Of a stretch of 64,000 bases of DNA, positions 22,221 through 32,965 are shown piece after piece. This DNA is from Aselliscus stoliczkanus (taxonomy: Eukaryota > Chordata > Mammalia > Chiroptera > Hipposideridae): assembly GCA_033961575.1 (NCBI GenBank), contig CM066729.1:34010501-34074500 (forward strand), written 5' to 3'. The notes beneath the pieces are model-generated. The model did no database searches. It worked only from the letters and a program-made list of their open reading frames with translations, and was not told the origin of the DNA. The translations under genes were made by a program, and so were the position numbers. How positions within the stretch are numbered: position 1 is the stretch's first letter; each line of letters begins with the position of its first letter.

Positions 22221-22940
22221 ACATTCTGTAACTTTTTTTTATTTTTTTTTAAATTAGTTTCAGGTGTACAACACAGTGCAATAGTTATACATTTTACCCC
22301 TCAAAGTGACAACCACCCACCCCCAATACACCACCCCACTCCCCCCCCATATCATATATATCTATTACTCTTCCTCTGACTCTCTTCCACAGTATAATCC
22401 ACATCCCGTGACTATCTATATATATTCAATTACAGTAGGTATACCACCTCCTCTTTAGTAATACAGTGCAGTGATCAAACCTCTACTCCATCCATGAAAT
22501 GGTCTCCCTAACAAGACCTATGATCATCTGACATTCCACAGAATATTTACAACATTATTAATTATATTCCCCAAACTGTTTTTCCTATCCCAGTAGCAAT
22601 ATTGTAGTTGCCTATTTTTGCTGTCTAATCCCTTCCCCTTCTCCCTCATCCCCATTCCTCTCCCAATTAGCAACCCTAATTTTTCCTCTATATCTATGAG
22701 ACAGTTTCTGTTTACTTTGCTCATTCATACAGTTTTTCAGATTCCACATATGAGTGAGATCATATGGTATTTGTCCTTCTCTGACTGACTTATTTCACTC
22801 AACATTATAGTCTCTAGGTCCATCCATATCATTGCAAATGGCACGATTTCATTCTTCTTTATAGCGGAGTAATACTCCATTGTATAAGTATACCACAGTT
22901 TCTTAATCCAGTCATCTACTGATGGGCATTTTGGTTGTTT

Positions 22941-23570
22941 TCAAGTCTTAGCTATTGTAAATTGTGCTGCTATGAACATAGGGGTGCATAACTTTTTCTG
23001 AATAAGTGTCTTGGTTTTTTCAGGATAAATACCTAGGAGTGGAATTGCTGGGTCAAACGGTAGCTCTATTTCCAGTTCTTTGAGATACCTCCATACTGAC
23101 TTCCATAGTGGCTGCACCAATCTGCAATCCCACCAACAGTGCAGCAGGGTCCCCTTTTCCCCACAGCCCTGCCAGCACTTGTTGTTTGTTGATTTGTTGA
23201 TGATAGCCATTCTGACTGGGGTGAGGTGGTATCTCATGGTGGTTTTTATTTGCATTTCCCTAATGACCAGTGAGGTTGAACTTTTTTTCATATGCCTGTT
23301 GGCCATCTGTATGTCCTCTTTAGAGAAATGTCTCTTCATATCTTCTGCCCATTTTTTAATTGGGTTGTTTGTTTTTTTGGTGTTGAGTTTCCTGAGTGTT
23401 TTATAAATTTTGGATATTAACCCCTCATCAGATATATCGTTGGCAAATATATTCTCCCATTCAGTAGGCTTCCTTTTTGTTTTATTAATGGTTTCCTTTG
23501 TTGTGAAAAAACTTTTAAGTCTGATATAATCCCATATGTTCATTTTTTCTTTTACTTCCCTTGCCCGTAG
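22941..23570 (-). pseudogene. L1 ORF2 C-terminal fragment
   Basis: An uninterrupted frame of about 200 codons encodes the end of the L1 ORF2 protein, including the cysteine/histidine cluster of the form C-x3-C-x8-H-C-x3-C (residues ~120-140 of this frame) and the conserved [12 protein letters not shown] string. The frame then stops where related L1s have tryptophan (TGA for TGG after IAKT). In-frame L1-like coding resumes beyond it, down to about 22,740. The reverse-transcriptase and endonuclease domains are absent, so it is not functional. Confidence 0.9.
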
Positions 23571-23587
23571 GGATGTATCTACGGACA

Positions 23588-23834
23588 GTTAATCTATGAC
23601 AAAGGAAGCAAGAATTTACACTGGAGTAAAGGTAGTCTATTCAATAAATGGTGCTGGGAAAATTGGACTGACACATGCAAAAAAATGAAACTGGATCATC
23701 TCCTTACGCCTTATACAAGAACAAATTCAAAATGGATTAAAGACTTAAATGTAAGACCTGAAACCATAAAAATCCTAAAAGAAAATATAGGGAGTACATT
23801 TGCAGACATTACCCGGAGCAATATTTTTACTGAT
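23588..23834 (+). pseudogene. Inverted L1 ORF2 segment
   Basis: The plus strand encodes ORF2 sequence from just upstream of the fragment on the other strand, including FNKWCWENW and [16 protein letters not shown]. It ends at the codons (TDT) where the minus-strand fragment begins. Its opposite orientation is the hallmark of the 5' inversion. Confidence 0.88.
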
Positions 23835-23906
23835 ACATTCTGTAACTTTAAAAAGCATTGTCTATTGGAAGCACTTACTACTAACTCTTTAAAATGATAC
23901 TGAAGG

Positions 23907-24057
23907 GGCCAGCTGAGTGGCTCAGTGGGTTAAGAGCTCCCTCAATGAGTGCGAGCTTCTGAGCAACAGGGTTGCTGATTCGATTCCCTGCCTGAGCTGA
24001 GCTGCCAGTGAGCTGCAAGCAGGTGGTAGCATGGCTCAGCTAAAAGAAAAAAAAAAA
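23907..24057 (+). mobile_element. tRNA-derived SINE, type B
   Basis: GGCCAGCTGAGTGGCTCAGT head, B box GATTCGATTCCC, and body ending AGGTGGTAGCATGGCTCAGC plus poly(A). An 11-bp duplication GATACTGAAGG is at 23,896-23,906 and 24,058-24,068. It inserted about 60 bases from the inverted L1. Confidence 0.9.
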
Positions 24058-24068
24058 GATACTGAAGG

Positions 24069-24960
24069 TTTTAGTACTTTTTTTTTTTTCTATTGTGGGT
24101 ATCAGATGTAACTTTCAAAAGAGTACACTGAAGAAAACATTTCTGATATCTAACTCCAGTGTTCTCTAAAACTATGTTGTTGTGTTTTTTTCCCCAGGAA
24201 TTAGTAAACTACCTGACATTAATTTCTTTAAAATTATTCTTGAAGGCATTAAATCCCTTGTTGTACCATCAGCGACAGAAAATTTTTCAGTTCCAGCTAA
24301 TTGTGTGGATCTATTACTGAATGATAATGAAAGACACATATTTCACTGATAGAAAAGTGACATTCCTAGTTTATTAATAGGTTTTTTCTGGTTAAATGTA
24401 ACCTATAAATTCTGTATAGCTGTAATTTTGAATTGGCCCATATATATACTCTTAAAATCCTAGAGGGTTAAAGAAGAGGTTGAGGAGTGATTTTCAGAGT
24501 GAGATGAGATCTCTACAATTTCAAAACACTTTTAAAGAAGCTATGTCATAACTTTGCTTGCAAATCCATCACCACTGTGCAGTTATCTGCATTGTTGTGA
24601 AATTCTTAGCTAAATCCTTTCCAAAATCTCTCCTGCTGCTCTATATAAGCCCACATCTTCCTGCTTGATCTTAGCGGAGACTGAGAAGAGACTGAGATAA
24701 CTTATTCATTGTCCTTTAATACGTGTCATTTAGACATTAGGAGCCATTATAGAAATCTTCCTCTGCAAGTATTGCAGACAAGTTACCTGTGCAGCCTTGC
24801 TTTCTTGATGATTTCCTTCTGCAGGGAGTCTGGAGCAAGGTGTGGCATGCTTCACGGTCAGGTGGCATCAGGAGGCGCCATCCGAGGCCTCTTTGGCTTC
24901 TTAATTCTAGTTTTTAACATGAGTGTCAGCTGTCACTTCTTTACCTTCCCCATTTGCCTT
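24069..24960. other. AT-rich intergenic DNA
   Basis: No recognised element. A 97-codon frame at 24,709-25,002 runs into the L1 tail and has no known motif. Confidence 0.45.
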
Positions 24961-24977
24961 TTCACCTTGCACTCTTT

Positions 24978-25387
24978 TTTTTTTTTAATTCTTTTATTGT
25001 GAAATAAACACTTTAAAAAAAAAAAATTAGGGGCCGGCCGAGTGGTGCGGTGGTTAAGCGCACCCTGGTTCGGGTCCTACATCTGAGGGCCAGTGACACT
25101 GCCCTCCCAAAAAAAAAAAAAAAATTAGTTTCAGGTGTATAACACAGTGCAATAGTTATACTTTTTACCCCTCAAAGTGACAATCCCCCTCCCCCAATTC
25201 GCCATCACACTCCTCCCCCATATCACACATATCTATTACAATTCCTTTGACTCCCGTCCACCGTATACTCCACATCCCATGACTATATATTCAATTACAG
25301 TTGGCATACAATATTATACAACATCAGCTTCAGGTGTACAGTGCAGTGATCAAGCCTCTACTCCATCCATGAAGTGGTCTCCCTAAT
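24978..25387 (-). mobile_element. L1 3' end, 5'-truncated, split by a SINE
   Basis: Minus-strand L1 3' UTR of the same subfamily as at 47,531, ending at GGAGACCACTTCATGGATGG. Poly-T lies at the left. A 15-bp duplication CACCTTGCACTCTTT is at 24,963-24,977 and 25,388-25,402. A short SINE has inserted into it near the 3' end. Confidence 0.88.
25029..25123 (+). mobile_element. tRNA-derived SINE, short type A, inside L1
   Basis: GGGGCCGGCCGAGTGGTGCG head and GCCAGTGACACTGCCCTCCC end, flanked on both sides by A-runs ending in AAATTAG. Compared with other copies it lacks the central tRNA part (about 15 bases of the GCTGGCTTGGGAAGCCAGC segment). It is the younger event, because it interrupts the L1. 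Confidence 0.85.
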
Positions 25388-25402
25388 CACCTTGCACTCT
25401 TT

Positions 25403-25521
25403 GTTTTTTTTTTTGTTTGTTTTTGTTTTCTGGAGGACAGTGTCACTGGCTCTCAGATGTGGGACCGGAACCTGGGGCTTCCCAGGCCAGCACTTAACCA
25501 CCACGCCACTCGGCCGGCCCT
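25403..25521 (-). mobile_element. tRNA-derived SINE, short type A, reusing the L1 target site
   Basis: Minus-strand short SINE with GGGCCGGCCGAGTGGCGTGG head and GCCAGTGACACTGTCCTCC end. Its duplication is the same sequence that flanks the neighbouring L1: CACCTTGCACTCTTT at 25,388-25,402 and CACCCTGCACTCTTT at 25,522-25,536. Confidence 0.9.
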
Positions 25522-25536
25522 CACCCTGCACTCTTT

Positions 25537-26370
25537 ACCAGCTATAATCAGCAATGAAAAAGTTGACAGCTGGATCCTTAGAAAGCACTGTACAGTATGA
25601 TCTAATATATTCATGATTTTGTATATAAATTTCAGAGACCCTTATCATTGTCTTTTAGGCATGTAGTATTCACATGTAGAGCTTGGTGGGAAACATTAAG
25701 TGGGGTTATAAATAATGCAAAAGAGTAAACCTTGCCCTTGCGGTTCTATGTAACAGTAACAATGACATTACCACCCATTTGTTGTGTGTTGAATCCTGAT
25801 AACAATCCTAATGTAGGTAATATTATGAATACACTGGGGAAGAAACAAAACAAAACAGGATCCTCTGACTAAATGACCATGCTGACCATTTCACCTGGTT
25901 CCTGAGTAAGGACTTTTTGCAAAGTAAAAACCTCTTTGCTCCTTTAGCCTATAAATTTAACCTGGTATCATTGTTCCTTTACTATGTCATCTGCAGTAAT
26001 TTCACCATAGTTTTGCACTACCCAGTTCTGGTTACCAACATTTTCATGTTTTTCTCATTCTTTTCATTTTGTAAGATACCTTCTATTCTGGCATGTTCAT
26101 GGATTTTTCCATTTCATAGGGTCACTGGGTCTCATTGACTGCCACTTTCTATACAGTCTCTTCTAGCCAATGTCATATGGAGCTTATTATATGGGTATCT
26201 CACATACAGGAAATTAGATTCACTGTACTGGCTTTGTCAAATTTATATCCAGTTATTAAAATTGAGTACATTTCATGCAATAAATTATACTACTATATGT
26301 TTATGATAAGACCATTTTAGAGACACTATTCAAATCTACCATTACTTTTTTTTAGAATACAGGTTTCAGC
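25537..26370. other. AT-rich intergenic DNA
   Basis: Nothing recognised. Small frames at 25,917-26,320 have no motif. Confidence 0.45.
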
Positions 26371-26373
26371 TTT

Positions 26374-26378
26374 GCATA

Positions 26379-26432
<54 letters not shown>
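26374..26432. repeat. (TA)n microsatellite
   Basis: Alternating TA with a short TGTGTG interruption near the left end. Confidence 0.95.
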
Positions 26433-26437
<5 letters not shown>

Positions 26438-28560
26438 GTTTTCTGTTTTGTGTTGTAATATTTCTGGAAAATAAAGTGGAGAGTTTCCCTAGCCTTTGTC
26501 AGTATTGCTAGATTGGGAAATTATTAGAGACCAAAGAAAAAATGTATTGAGTTTGTTGAGACACGAAAACTTTATCAGCAAGAAAAAGATGCTGTTTGTC
26601 TGATTTGATGATCTACATAACATTGAGAAGAATATCAAAAATCTAGGTTTGTATAATTACTGGGCTAGATATCAGAAAATGATGCTTGCAAATTATTCTG
26701 CTGTATGTTTAACTTTCATTTACTGCTGATAAGCAAACTGCAGAGCTTGAGAAATTGTTCTGTTTCATTTTGCCTAAAACACTACTTAAACTGATCAATT
26801 ACTGATTTAGGTTTTATTATAAAGTTTTGTTGAGGAGGAAATTCCCTGTATGGAAATTTCCTGAAGGGAATGAAGTGTTCCAAAATTGCTGCTGTGCAAT
26901 GGTTTCTTAGGCTCTGATAACAGATTGAATTATATCAAAACTAATTTATTACAAGGATAAATGTGAAATGCGGGAGACTAATGGAAGTGAAAGAATTCCA
27001 ACCAATAAAGCTCCAGGAAATATGCTTTCTTTAAAAAAAACTGCAATGATGACACTGATATCTTAATTGATGTGATGTCTGTGGCTTCATTTTGATAGTC
27101 TATTTACTACTCAAAATATCAGCAGTGATGCATGAAGCCTCACTTTCAAGTATGAAATCTGAATGGAATTCATCAAATCATATTATGAAAAGCAAAAAGA
27201 AGGCCTGAGAAATAGCAGAAGGACTTTTATCCCCCTACCCATTTTTATTTTGTGTTTGTTTTCTTTTTGTTGTTGTTGTTTCAGCACCCTCCCTGTCTTC
27301 TCTCTTTCTTGCTCCATCCCACACCTAGAACAGTTTGGCATAAAGAGATTTCTGAGTCAGGAACTCTGGGTAAGATTAGAACAATGAAAATCGGATTGGG
27401 GTGGTTGGACACACAAAGCATCTGAAGGGGTTTGTTTGCATCCCCAGGTGTATGCGTCTGCACCTGACAGAAGACTTTGCCATCACAGCCGACTCTTTAT
27501 TATTCAGAGAACTCTCTGCTTTGTGGAGATTTGGCCATAACCCCAGACTTTCTTCCCTGGAACACCTAACTTTGTTCTTGGCTGCAGGCAACACGGTCTC
27601 CTTAGAAAGGATTGAGTTTTAACACGGTGGAAGAGACTATTGGAGTATGTGTGTGACCGTATAAATGAGCCCAAATTCCTAAGGCAAATATAAAGAGTTT
27701 GGGGGCACTATTTTGTGCACCCAACAACATGCCTCTTTTTCCACCATATTAAAAGAGATTTTAAGATTTGTGTGCCATTAATCTAATTCAAGGCTGTGCA
27801 TATTCAGATGTATTTCATGAGGTGTTTCTCAGCTTCATGCCTAACATTAAATTATTTGTACATCCAATTATTTCAACCTGGCTTCGTGCATTAGGTAGTT
27901 ATATATTTGTTTTCTTTTCTATGCTACCCTCAAAGAACTATGATGTTTTTAACCTTCCCTGAAGAAGTTTTAATACTTCATAAAAATAAAATGTAACCTA
28001 CACAATGATATTCTCATTCCTCCAGTGGGATAATACAATCTGTGCTGGCATTTTGGATTCCTGATCTTTGGAAGTATGTGTTTGTAAAATCTCAATAGTG
28101 AAAAAATATCACAAAGCCAACCATCAATAGCCACTGGTAATTTTTGTTTGGCTACCCAACAAATACAATAGCTATAATCACTATGGTAGGGTAGAGACCA
28201 TTTTGCATGTCCTGTTCTTGATATATTCTCTCTAGGAATGTCTACTCAAAATTAAAGACTCATTGGAAACAAGATTATAGATGTTCATGTAAAGATAATA
28301 GTATAATGGGGCATATTTAATGTGAATACATCTCTTTCATCCATAAGAGAAAAAATATTAGGATTATGAAATCTCAGTATTTAAAAGAACATTAAAAATA
28401 TTACAATCTAGCATCCAAGGTGAGGAAGTAGTTATATGGGGTGAAACTTTTGAGAGAACATAGGGCCTGATAGTCTAGCACCTTCCATGTTCATTTATAG
28501 GTTGATATTTTTAATCACTGGACACTGAAGGCTTATGTATAGTGATTTCTGCATGGAATA
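26433..28560. other. Repeat-free intergenic DNA, possibly conserved
   Basis: About 2.1 kb without recognised transposons. The part at 26,460-27,160 has complex, non-repetitive text and could be a conserved non-coding element; this is a guess from texture. Open frames at 27,163-27,962 show no known motif. Confidence 0.35.
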
Positions 28561-28569
28561 ATAGGACCG

Positions 28570-28930
28570 TTGCTTTTATGTTTTAGAAAGGTAATCCTGG
28601 CAACAATGTGAAGTATGAGTAAGAAAAAAAATCTCATTGGGAGAAAATGTAAGACTGGGCTAAGTAAGTGGCAGTAATAATGGAACAGAGGGGGAGGATT
28701 TAGAAAGGCATTTTAGCAATAGATCGATAGGTAAGGGAATGTGAGGAGTTCAGGATGACCCTGAGACTTCTAGCTAATGTGATTGAGGAGCTAATGATGC
28801 CATCAATCATAATAGGGAGCAGTAACAGTTTTATGAGAGGCGACTTCACTTTTCATGGGAGAGGGGGATGGTGGAGTGCAGATAATGAGTTTGGAGTTGG
28901 TCATGCTTAGTTTGTTACCTGTTGGATGTA
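28570..28930. repeat. Ancient mammal-wide repeat, unassigned
   Basis: GTGAGGAGTTCAGGATGACC then CTGAGACTTCTAGCTAATGT and ATAATGAGTTTGGAGTTGGT follow an order I have seen in an old, widely dispersed mammalian repeat. I cannot name the family safely. Confidence 0.3.
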
Positions 28931-28939
28931 CATGTAGAC

Positions 28940-29159
28940 CAGTCTTTCTTAACCTTGGTACTACTGACATTTTGCGCTGGATAATTTTTTGTTGTGAGGA
29001 GCTGCCTTATGTATAGTAGGGTGTTTGGCAATATCTCTGGCTTCTACTCAGTAGATGTAAATAACACTGCCCTCAGTTGTACCAACTAAAAATGTCTCCA
29101 GACTTTTCCAAGTGGACACTGAGTCAGGGACAAAAATCAACCCCAGTTGAAAACCACTG
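28940..29159. mobile_element. MER20-like hAT-Charlie element
   Basis: Begins CAGTCTTTCTTAACCTTGG and ends GTTGAAAACCACTG, with internal ACATTTTGCGCTGGATAATT, TTTGGCAATATCTCTGG and CCAGACTTTTCCAAGTGG in MER20 order. Length of about 220 bases fits a full-length copy. The expected 8-bp duplication has decayed. Confidence 0.7.
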
Positions 29160-29309
29160 ACATAGAGACAACAAGGAGGGTGGTGCAATTGTGTGACTAG
29201 AATTTAGGATACAGATGAGATAGGAAGTCAATATTTAGAATCATCAATAGTGGCAATTTAAGCAATGTGAGTAGATGAGATTGTGCAGAGTAAGAGTGTA
29301 GATGATTAT

Positions 29310-29623
29310 ACCTTTGATGTTTGAACAATGCAAGTTGAACTGCATGGGTTCACTTATACATGGATTTTTTTCAGTGATTACTCTTTTCTATCCATGTTTG
29401 GGAGCCCCCAGATGGAGAGGGCCAACTGTGTGCATTAATCTATACCATTTTATATGGAGGACTTGAGCATGCACAGATTTTGGCATCTGTGGGGAGTCCT
29501 AGAAGAAAACCTCTGTAGATACCTAAGAACAACTAAGTTTTGGGGAGTCAAAAGTTATACATGGATTTTTGACTATATAAGGGGCCAGTGCCCTTAACCC
29601 CTGTGTTGTTCAAGGATCAACTG
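29310..29623 (+). mobile_element. Tigger2-like DNA transposon remnant
   Basis: The right end, GGGGCCAGTGCCCTTAACCC then TTGTTCAAGGATCAACTG, and the left TTTGAACAATGCAAGTTGAACTG form the Tigger2-type terminal repeats, with GGGGAGTCAAAAGTTATACA inside. A TA follows the right end. The ~315-bp length indicates a non-autonomous or internally deleted copy of a pogo/Tigger transposon. Confidence 0.75.
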
Positions 29624-29894
29624 TATAGTTATATAATTTTTGGTTGAATAATGCCAGAGAATGAAAATTCATAAACTCATAAGATAGATTGAGACAGTAC
29701 ATTTTATTTTTGGATACTTTCAAATGTTTTATATTGTTATTGTTGTTAGGTATAATTACACATTGAGTCAAATTCCTCTTATTGAGTATTAATTAATCTT
29801 CCTGTAATTAGTATTCTTTGGTCCTATTATATTATGATTTATAAGAAATTTGTATATATATATATAGTCATCCACCAAATTAAATTTGTTAATG

Positions 29895-30650
29895 AAAGTG
29901 ACTTTTGGAAAGTACCTAAGGATGGGGACTGGTTACTGGGGGAAGCAACCAAGTTCAAGGCTTGGAACTTTCAGTCTCACCCCTGATTTCTGAGGGTGAA
30001 TCAATCACCATTGGCCAATGAGTTTATCAATCATGCCTATGTAATGAAGCCTCCATAAAAACCCAAGAGAACAGAGTTTGGAGGGCCTACAGGTTTGGGA
30101 ATCAGAACGTTTTTCATGCCACTATTCTGGGCCCCAAGATCCATGAAGACAGAGAAGCTCTTTTGTTTGGGACCTTGCCCTATATACCTCTTTATCTGGC
30201 TATTAGTTCATATCCTTTAATATCCTTTGTATTATATTGATAATCTAGTGAATATACAACTGGGTTTCCTGAGTTCTGTGAGCTGTTCTAGCAAATTAAT
30301 CAAACCCGACCTGAGACTTATGGGAACCTCTGATTTATTGCTGGTATGTCAAAAGTACAGGCAACAACTTGAACTTATGATTGGCATCCTGACTTGGAGG
30401 GAATCATTGGAACCTCCAATCTGTAGCTGGATGAATCAGAAGCACAGGTAACCTGGGCTTGCTGTTGGTGTCTGAAATGGAGTGTGATCTGATGGGACTG
30501 AGCCCTTCACCTATGGAATCGGTTGCTCTCTCCAGATAGATAGTGTGAGAATTGGGTTGAATTGAAGGACACACAGATGATGTCCCAAGAATTGCTTGTT
30601 GGTGTGGGAATCCCCTCCATCACTGGAATTTGTACGAGCATACCAGAACC
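29895..30650 (+). mobile_element. Solo LTR of an endogenous retrovirus, subfamily unassigned
   Basis: A long LTR-like unit: CACCATTGGCCAATGAGTTT (CCAAT-type box), ATGCCTATGTAATGAAGCC, CTCCATAAAAACCCAAGAG (TATA-like), CATATCCTTTAATATCCTTT, CCTGAGTTCTGTGAGCTGTT and GACTGAGCCCTTCACCTATG. This set is familiar from an old mammalian LTR. No internal viral genes adjoin it. Ends are approximate. Confidence 0.55.
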
Positions 30651-31650
30651 TTTTTAAGTCCTAATTTTGCTTTCATGGAACACAAAGCAAATCTAACTAA
30701 GACAAGGAATTTTTTTTAATCCCTCCACATATTTTAACACATTTGCTGAATTAATTTCTAGAAGTCACTGTTAGTTTACTGGCTGAATATCCTTAATATT
30801 TTCAACTTTCCTTCATATGTTATATTGTGACACTTTTTGCAACTTGAGTACTCTCAATTAGATGATGACCATGTGAAATATCATTTTTATTGTATACAAC
30901 AGAGAACCAAACAAACTCCATGTTTGACCTGCTCAGTTTAAAGGAAAACAAGCCTGTAGTTTCCTGAGTTTTGTCACAGCAGTTTTATTAAAACATCTCG
31001 GAATTGCGTTAGCATTTTTGTCAGCTGCATTATACCATTGTCTTTTTCTTTGTTGTTTTTATTTTGCATGAACTTTCTGTTACTCACATTCCATAGCATC
31101 TACTACCAATGCTTTATTTCTAACTCAAGCACGGAAATTTATTTTCATCCTTTTAAAATGCACTCTTCTTTCATTTAGCCCATCGTTTCAACCTGCCTGA
31201 TCCTTTTGGATTATGATTTCCTCATCCAACATGTTTATTATTCCTCCTAGTTTCATGCCATCTGCACAGTTGATCAGCATACCCCACAGACACAGTCATT
31301 AATAAAAGTCATTAATAAAAAGTGAGTAGGTTAAGTTCAGAGTCAATGGAATTACGTAGTGCTATGTATTTTCTTTTCACTCTTCTTCCAGCTATTATTT
31401 TTTACTTAAAGATCTTTTTATTTTTCTGGAGTATTATAAAATGAAACTCTTATGAATAAACATTATGTTCAACCTTTCCCAGACAAAACTTTCAAACATA
31501 ATCCTCCTGTAAGAAATGGTAAGGTAAATTATGTTCCATTTATAGAATGGAATGGAACATATCCACTTGGAAAAATGATTTTATTAAGTGATAAAAGAAG
31601 GATACACATCTGAATGCAAAACATGTCATCACAATGTATAGATAGATAGA
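30651..31650. other. AT-rich intergenic DNA
   Basis: No recognised element. A short run of GATA units lies at 31,640-31,651. Confidence 0.45.
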
Positions 31651-31672
31651 TATAAATATAGACCTATCTTTA

Positions 31673-31765
31673 TTTTTTATTTTTTATTTTTTGAGGGCAG
31701 TGTCACTGGCCCTCAGATGTGGGACCCGAACCAGGGCCACTGACTTCCCAAGCCAGTGCATATCC
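31673..31765 (-). mobile_element. tRNA-derived SINE, short type A, 5'-truncated
   Basis: On the minus strand it starts inside the tRNA head (GCACTGGCTTGGGAAGTCAG) and ends GCCAGTGACACTGCCCTC plus an A-rich tail with AAAAAT units. It is flanked by a perfect 20-bp duplication TAAATATAGACCTATCTTTA at 31,653-31,672 and 31,766-31,785. The A box is missing. Confidence 0.92.
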
Positions 31766-31785
31766 TAAATATAGACCTATCTTTA

Positions 31786-32395
31786 GATTTAGCTATAGGG
31801 AACACCAGAATCTCAATGATAGTTGCCTCTAAAGTGGTAATTGTTATTGATTTTTTTTGTATTACTTTTTCTAGTCTTAAATGTTATATCATGAATTTGT
31901 CCCCTTTATATGAAGAAAATAAATGTTAAAATATACTTCCGTATCATGTAATTTTGAATCAGCAAAGTTCAAAACTGAACCTGGGGGGAAATGCATGCAT
32001 CCCTGAGGACCAGGATTTGATTTGAGGAAAAGCCCTGATCTTTAATCATATGGGAAACCATTGTAAGAAAGTCATAGGTGTTCAGTATTCTCTAAAAAGG
32101 GGAGCTGGAGTTGCGCTAGATTTCCCATCACCAATACTTCTCCTTCAGGGATCTCTTAAGAGATGACAGATGTGACTAGATAGGCCAGAAAAAGCTGCCA
32201 GATGGGGAAAAATACCTGCCTATCTTAACAGGGTTGTTATAAAGATCAAACAAGATGTTAAATGTGAAAAATTTATACATAAAATGTTTACAAGTCCTAT
32301 TCAAGAATAAGTTGTTTTGTGAAAAGGAGTTTAAGTTTTAGTTACTTTAATTAGAATGAGTATTATGCTTCACAAATATATAGTAGGAATGCTTG
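31786..32395. other. AT-rich intergenic DNA
   Basis: A MIR-like GGGTTGTTATAAAGATCAAA at 32,231-32,250 is too short to call. Otherwise nothing. Confidence 0.4.
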
Positions 32396-32399
32396 ACCA

Positions 32400-32515
32400 T
32401 TCTTCAGGGTAAGTTCCTTGAAGGGAGGGACCATGTCCTATTAATCTACATCCCAACACCTAACACATTACCTTACACCTATGAGTAAATATGCATGGAT
32501 AGAGGATGAATCACA
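32400..32515 (+). mobile_element. L2 3' terminal fragment
   Basis: GTAAGTTCCTTGAAGGGAGG then GACCATGTCC and CATCCCAACACCTAACACAT match the L2 3' end. Confidence 0.55.
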
Positions 32516-32835
32516 TTGCCATAAATATTTGCAAAATAGTAATGATTTATTTTTATTAAAATAAGAAAAATTGGAATAAAAAGTAGTGTTATTATACAGT
32601 ATTAAGTACTACACTATTATTCTTACATCTTGGTGAAGTATTGATATTGCTGAGTAATAAACAGCAATATCAACAACTTGATTTCCTCTTTCTATTTCCT
32701 AATTTTAGGTACTCACTGAGATATTGTGTGTGGTCTTGTTCTTTCTTTCTATCTTTATTGGTTTTAGTGTGTTCATTCATGTGGTCTAAACTATCTTCTC
32801 TGTGCTGATGGCTCTTGCCAGTCTTGACTATTTTC

Positions 32836-32947
32836 TTTTTTTTTTTTTTTTTTAAGGGGGCAGTGTCACTGGTCCCTCATGTGGGATCCAAACCGGGACT
32901 GCTGGCATCCCAAGCCAGCTTGTAACCACTTCGCCACTCGGCCAGTC
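32836..32947 (-). mobile_element. tRNA-derived SINE, short type A
   Basis: Minus-strand head GGACTGGCCGAGTGGCGAAG and GACCAGTGACACTGCCCCC end with a poly(A) tail. A duplication of up to 18 bases, CCAGTCTTGACTATTTTC, is at 32,818-32,835 and 32,948-32,965; its first bases may belong to the SINE. Confidence 0.9.
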
Positions 32948-32965
32948 CCAGTCTTGACTATTTTC

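Larger units (their letters stand above)
22236..23834 (-). mobile_element. L1 with 5' inversion (twin-primed insertion)
   Basis: The left part (22,236-~23,579) is minus-strand L1: poly(A), a 3' UTR of the same subfamily as the copies at 4284, 25,124 and 47,531, and the ORF2 C-terminus. The right part (~23,585-23,834) is the adjoining upstream ORF2 segment in the opposite, plus, orientation. A perfect 15-bp duplication ACATTCTGTAACTTT flanks the whole element at 22,221-22,235 and 23,835-23,849. The filled site reads CTTT/AAAA, an L1-endonuclease-like nick. The two L1 segments abut in ORF2 at the same codons, so almost no sequence was lost. Confidence 0.92.

Noticed and set aside
22941..23543. 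A host gene encoding the 200-codon minus-strand protein
   Set aside because: It is the L1 ORF2 C-terminus, ends at a TGA replacing tryptophan, and lies inside a bounded retroposon.
25403..25521. Segmental duplication as the cause of three copies of CACCTTGCACTCTTT
   Set aside because: Each pair exactly brackets a retroposon with poly-T at the expected end, so target-site duplication is the simpler explanation.
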